Shown: positions 30,744 through 30,815 of the stretch, piece after piece
How positions within the stretch are numbered: position 1 is the first letter of the stretch
Layout: each line of letters starts with the position of its first letter
Source of the DNA: a bacterium
GTDB lineage: Bacteria > NPL-UPA2 > JAUVJM01
Reading direction: 5' to 3'
Length of the DNA: 30,815 nucleotides
Assembly: GCA_030596585.1 (NCBI GenBank)
Contig: JAUVJM010000003.1
Location: 1 to 30,815, forward strand
Program-made: the position numbers and the translations under genes
Notes under the pieces: generated by a model
Database searches by the model: none
The model's input: only the letters and a program-made list of their open reading frames with translations
What the model was told of the DNA's origin: nothing

Positions 30744-30810
30744 AGGCCGTAGGCTGAAGCAGACGCACGGCGCCCTCATTTTTCTCTCCAGCCTTACAGT
30801 CTTCAGCCTG
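30744..30810. repeat. CAGGCTGAAG...CCTACGGCCT inverted repeat, copy 2 (reverse orientation)
   Basis: Reverse complement aligns along its length with 8354-8420: shared CAGGCTGAAG, GGCTG, AAAAATGAG, GCCGTG, CTGCTTCAGCCTA-type blocks with scattered differences. It follows the second pilB stop and runs nearly to the window end. Confidence 0.8.
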
Positions 30811-30815
30811 AACAA

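Overview
The window reads as a chromosomal segment of an uncultured diderm (Gram-negative-type) bacterium. It carries lipid A genes (fabZ, lpxA, lpxI, lpxB), an Mla-type lipid transporter, an AsmA-like protein, an ApbE lipoprotein and type IV pilus ATPases. I see no phage, plasmid, transposase, CRISPR or rRNA genes. Base composition is moderate and looks even. The sequence alone does not fix the phylum: LpxI instead of LpxH, a barrel-tailed MlaD and the very high density of short palindromic repeats point away from Enterobacteria-like groups and towards lineages known mainly from metagenomes.

Layout. 1-4.9 kb: lipid A block (fabZ 3' end, lpxA, lpxI, a GnnA-like Gfo/Idh/MocA oxidoreductase, lpxB, a small unknown gene). 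5.0-5.9 kb: nadA. 6.1-8.1 kb: a two-gene sugar/polyol unit (zinc dehydrogenase and TIM-barrel isomerase/epimerase), followed by tRNA-Leu(CAG) and nagB. 9.35-11.46 kb, minus strand: a fused ADP-forming acyl-CoA synthetase. 11.7-18.5 kb: a branched-chain and aspartate-family amino acid run, ilvC-leuA-leuC-leuD-leuB-asd, then apbE. 19.6-22.6 kb, minus strand: mlaE-mlaF-mlaD. 23.0-25.7 kb: manC, rpsU and an AsmA-like gene. 25.9-30.7 kb: pilB, pilT and a second pilB/gspE.

How the genes fit together. FabZ, LpxA, LpxI and LpxB cover consecutive early steps of fatty acid and lipid A synthesis. The Gfo/Idh/MocA protein between them may alter the UDP-GlcNAc precursor. MlaEFD would move lipids between the membranes, with a MlaD that seems to carry its own outer-membrane barrel. 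ilvC and leuABCD give a near-complete valine/leucine route (ilvBN and ilvD not in view).

The most unusual aspect is the repeat load. At least six families of short palindromic or inverted-repeat elements fill almost every intergenic gap. Four perfect 53-bp palindromes and one variant punctuate the ilv/leu/asd/apbE run. Two of them enter coding sequence and give LeuA and LeuC the same C-terminal tail, GSSLAL-stop. Another element lies in frame inside asd. Other repeats overlap or adjoin the stop codons of the Gfo/Idh gene, manC and pilT, and one supplies the apparent ribosome binding site of pilB. Several automatic start calls (ilvC, mlaF, pilB) would be wrong because repeat DNA extends the open frame upstream.
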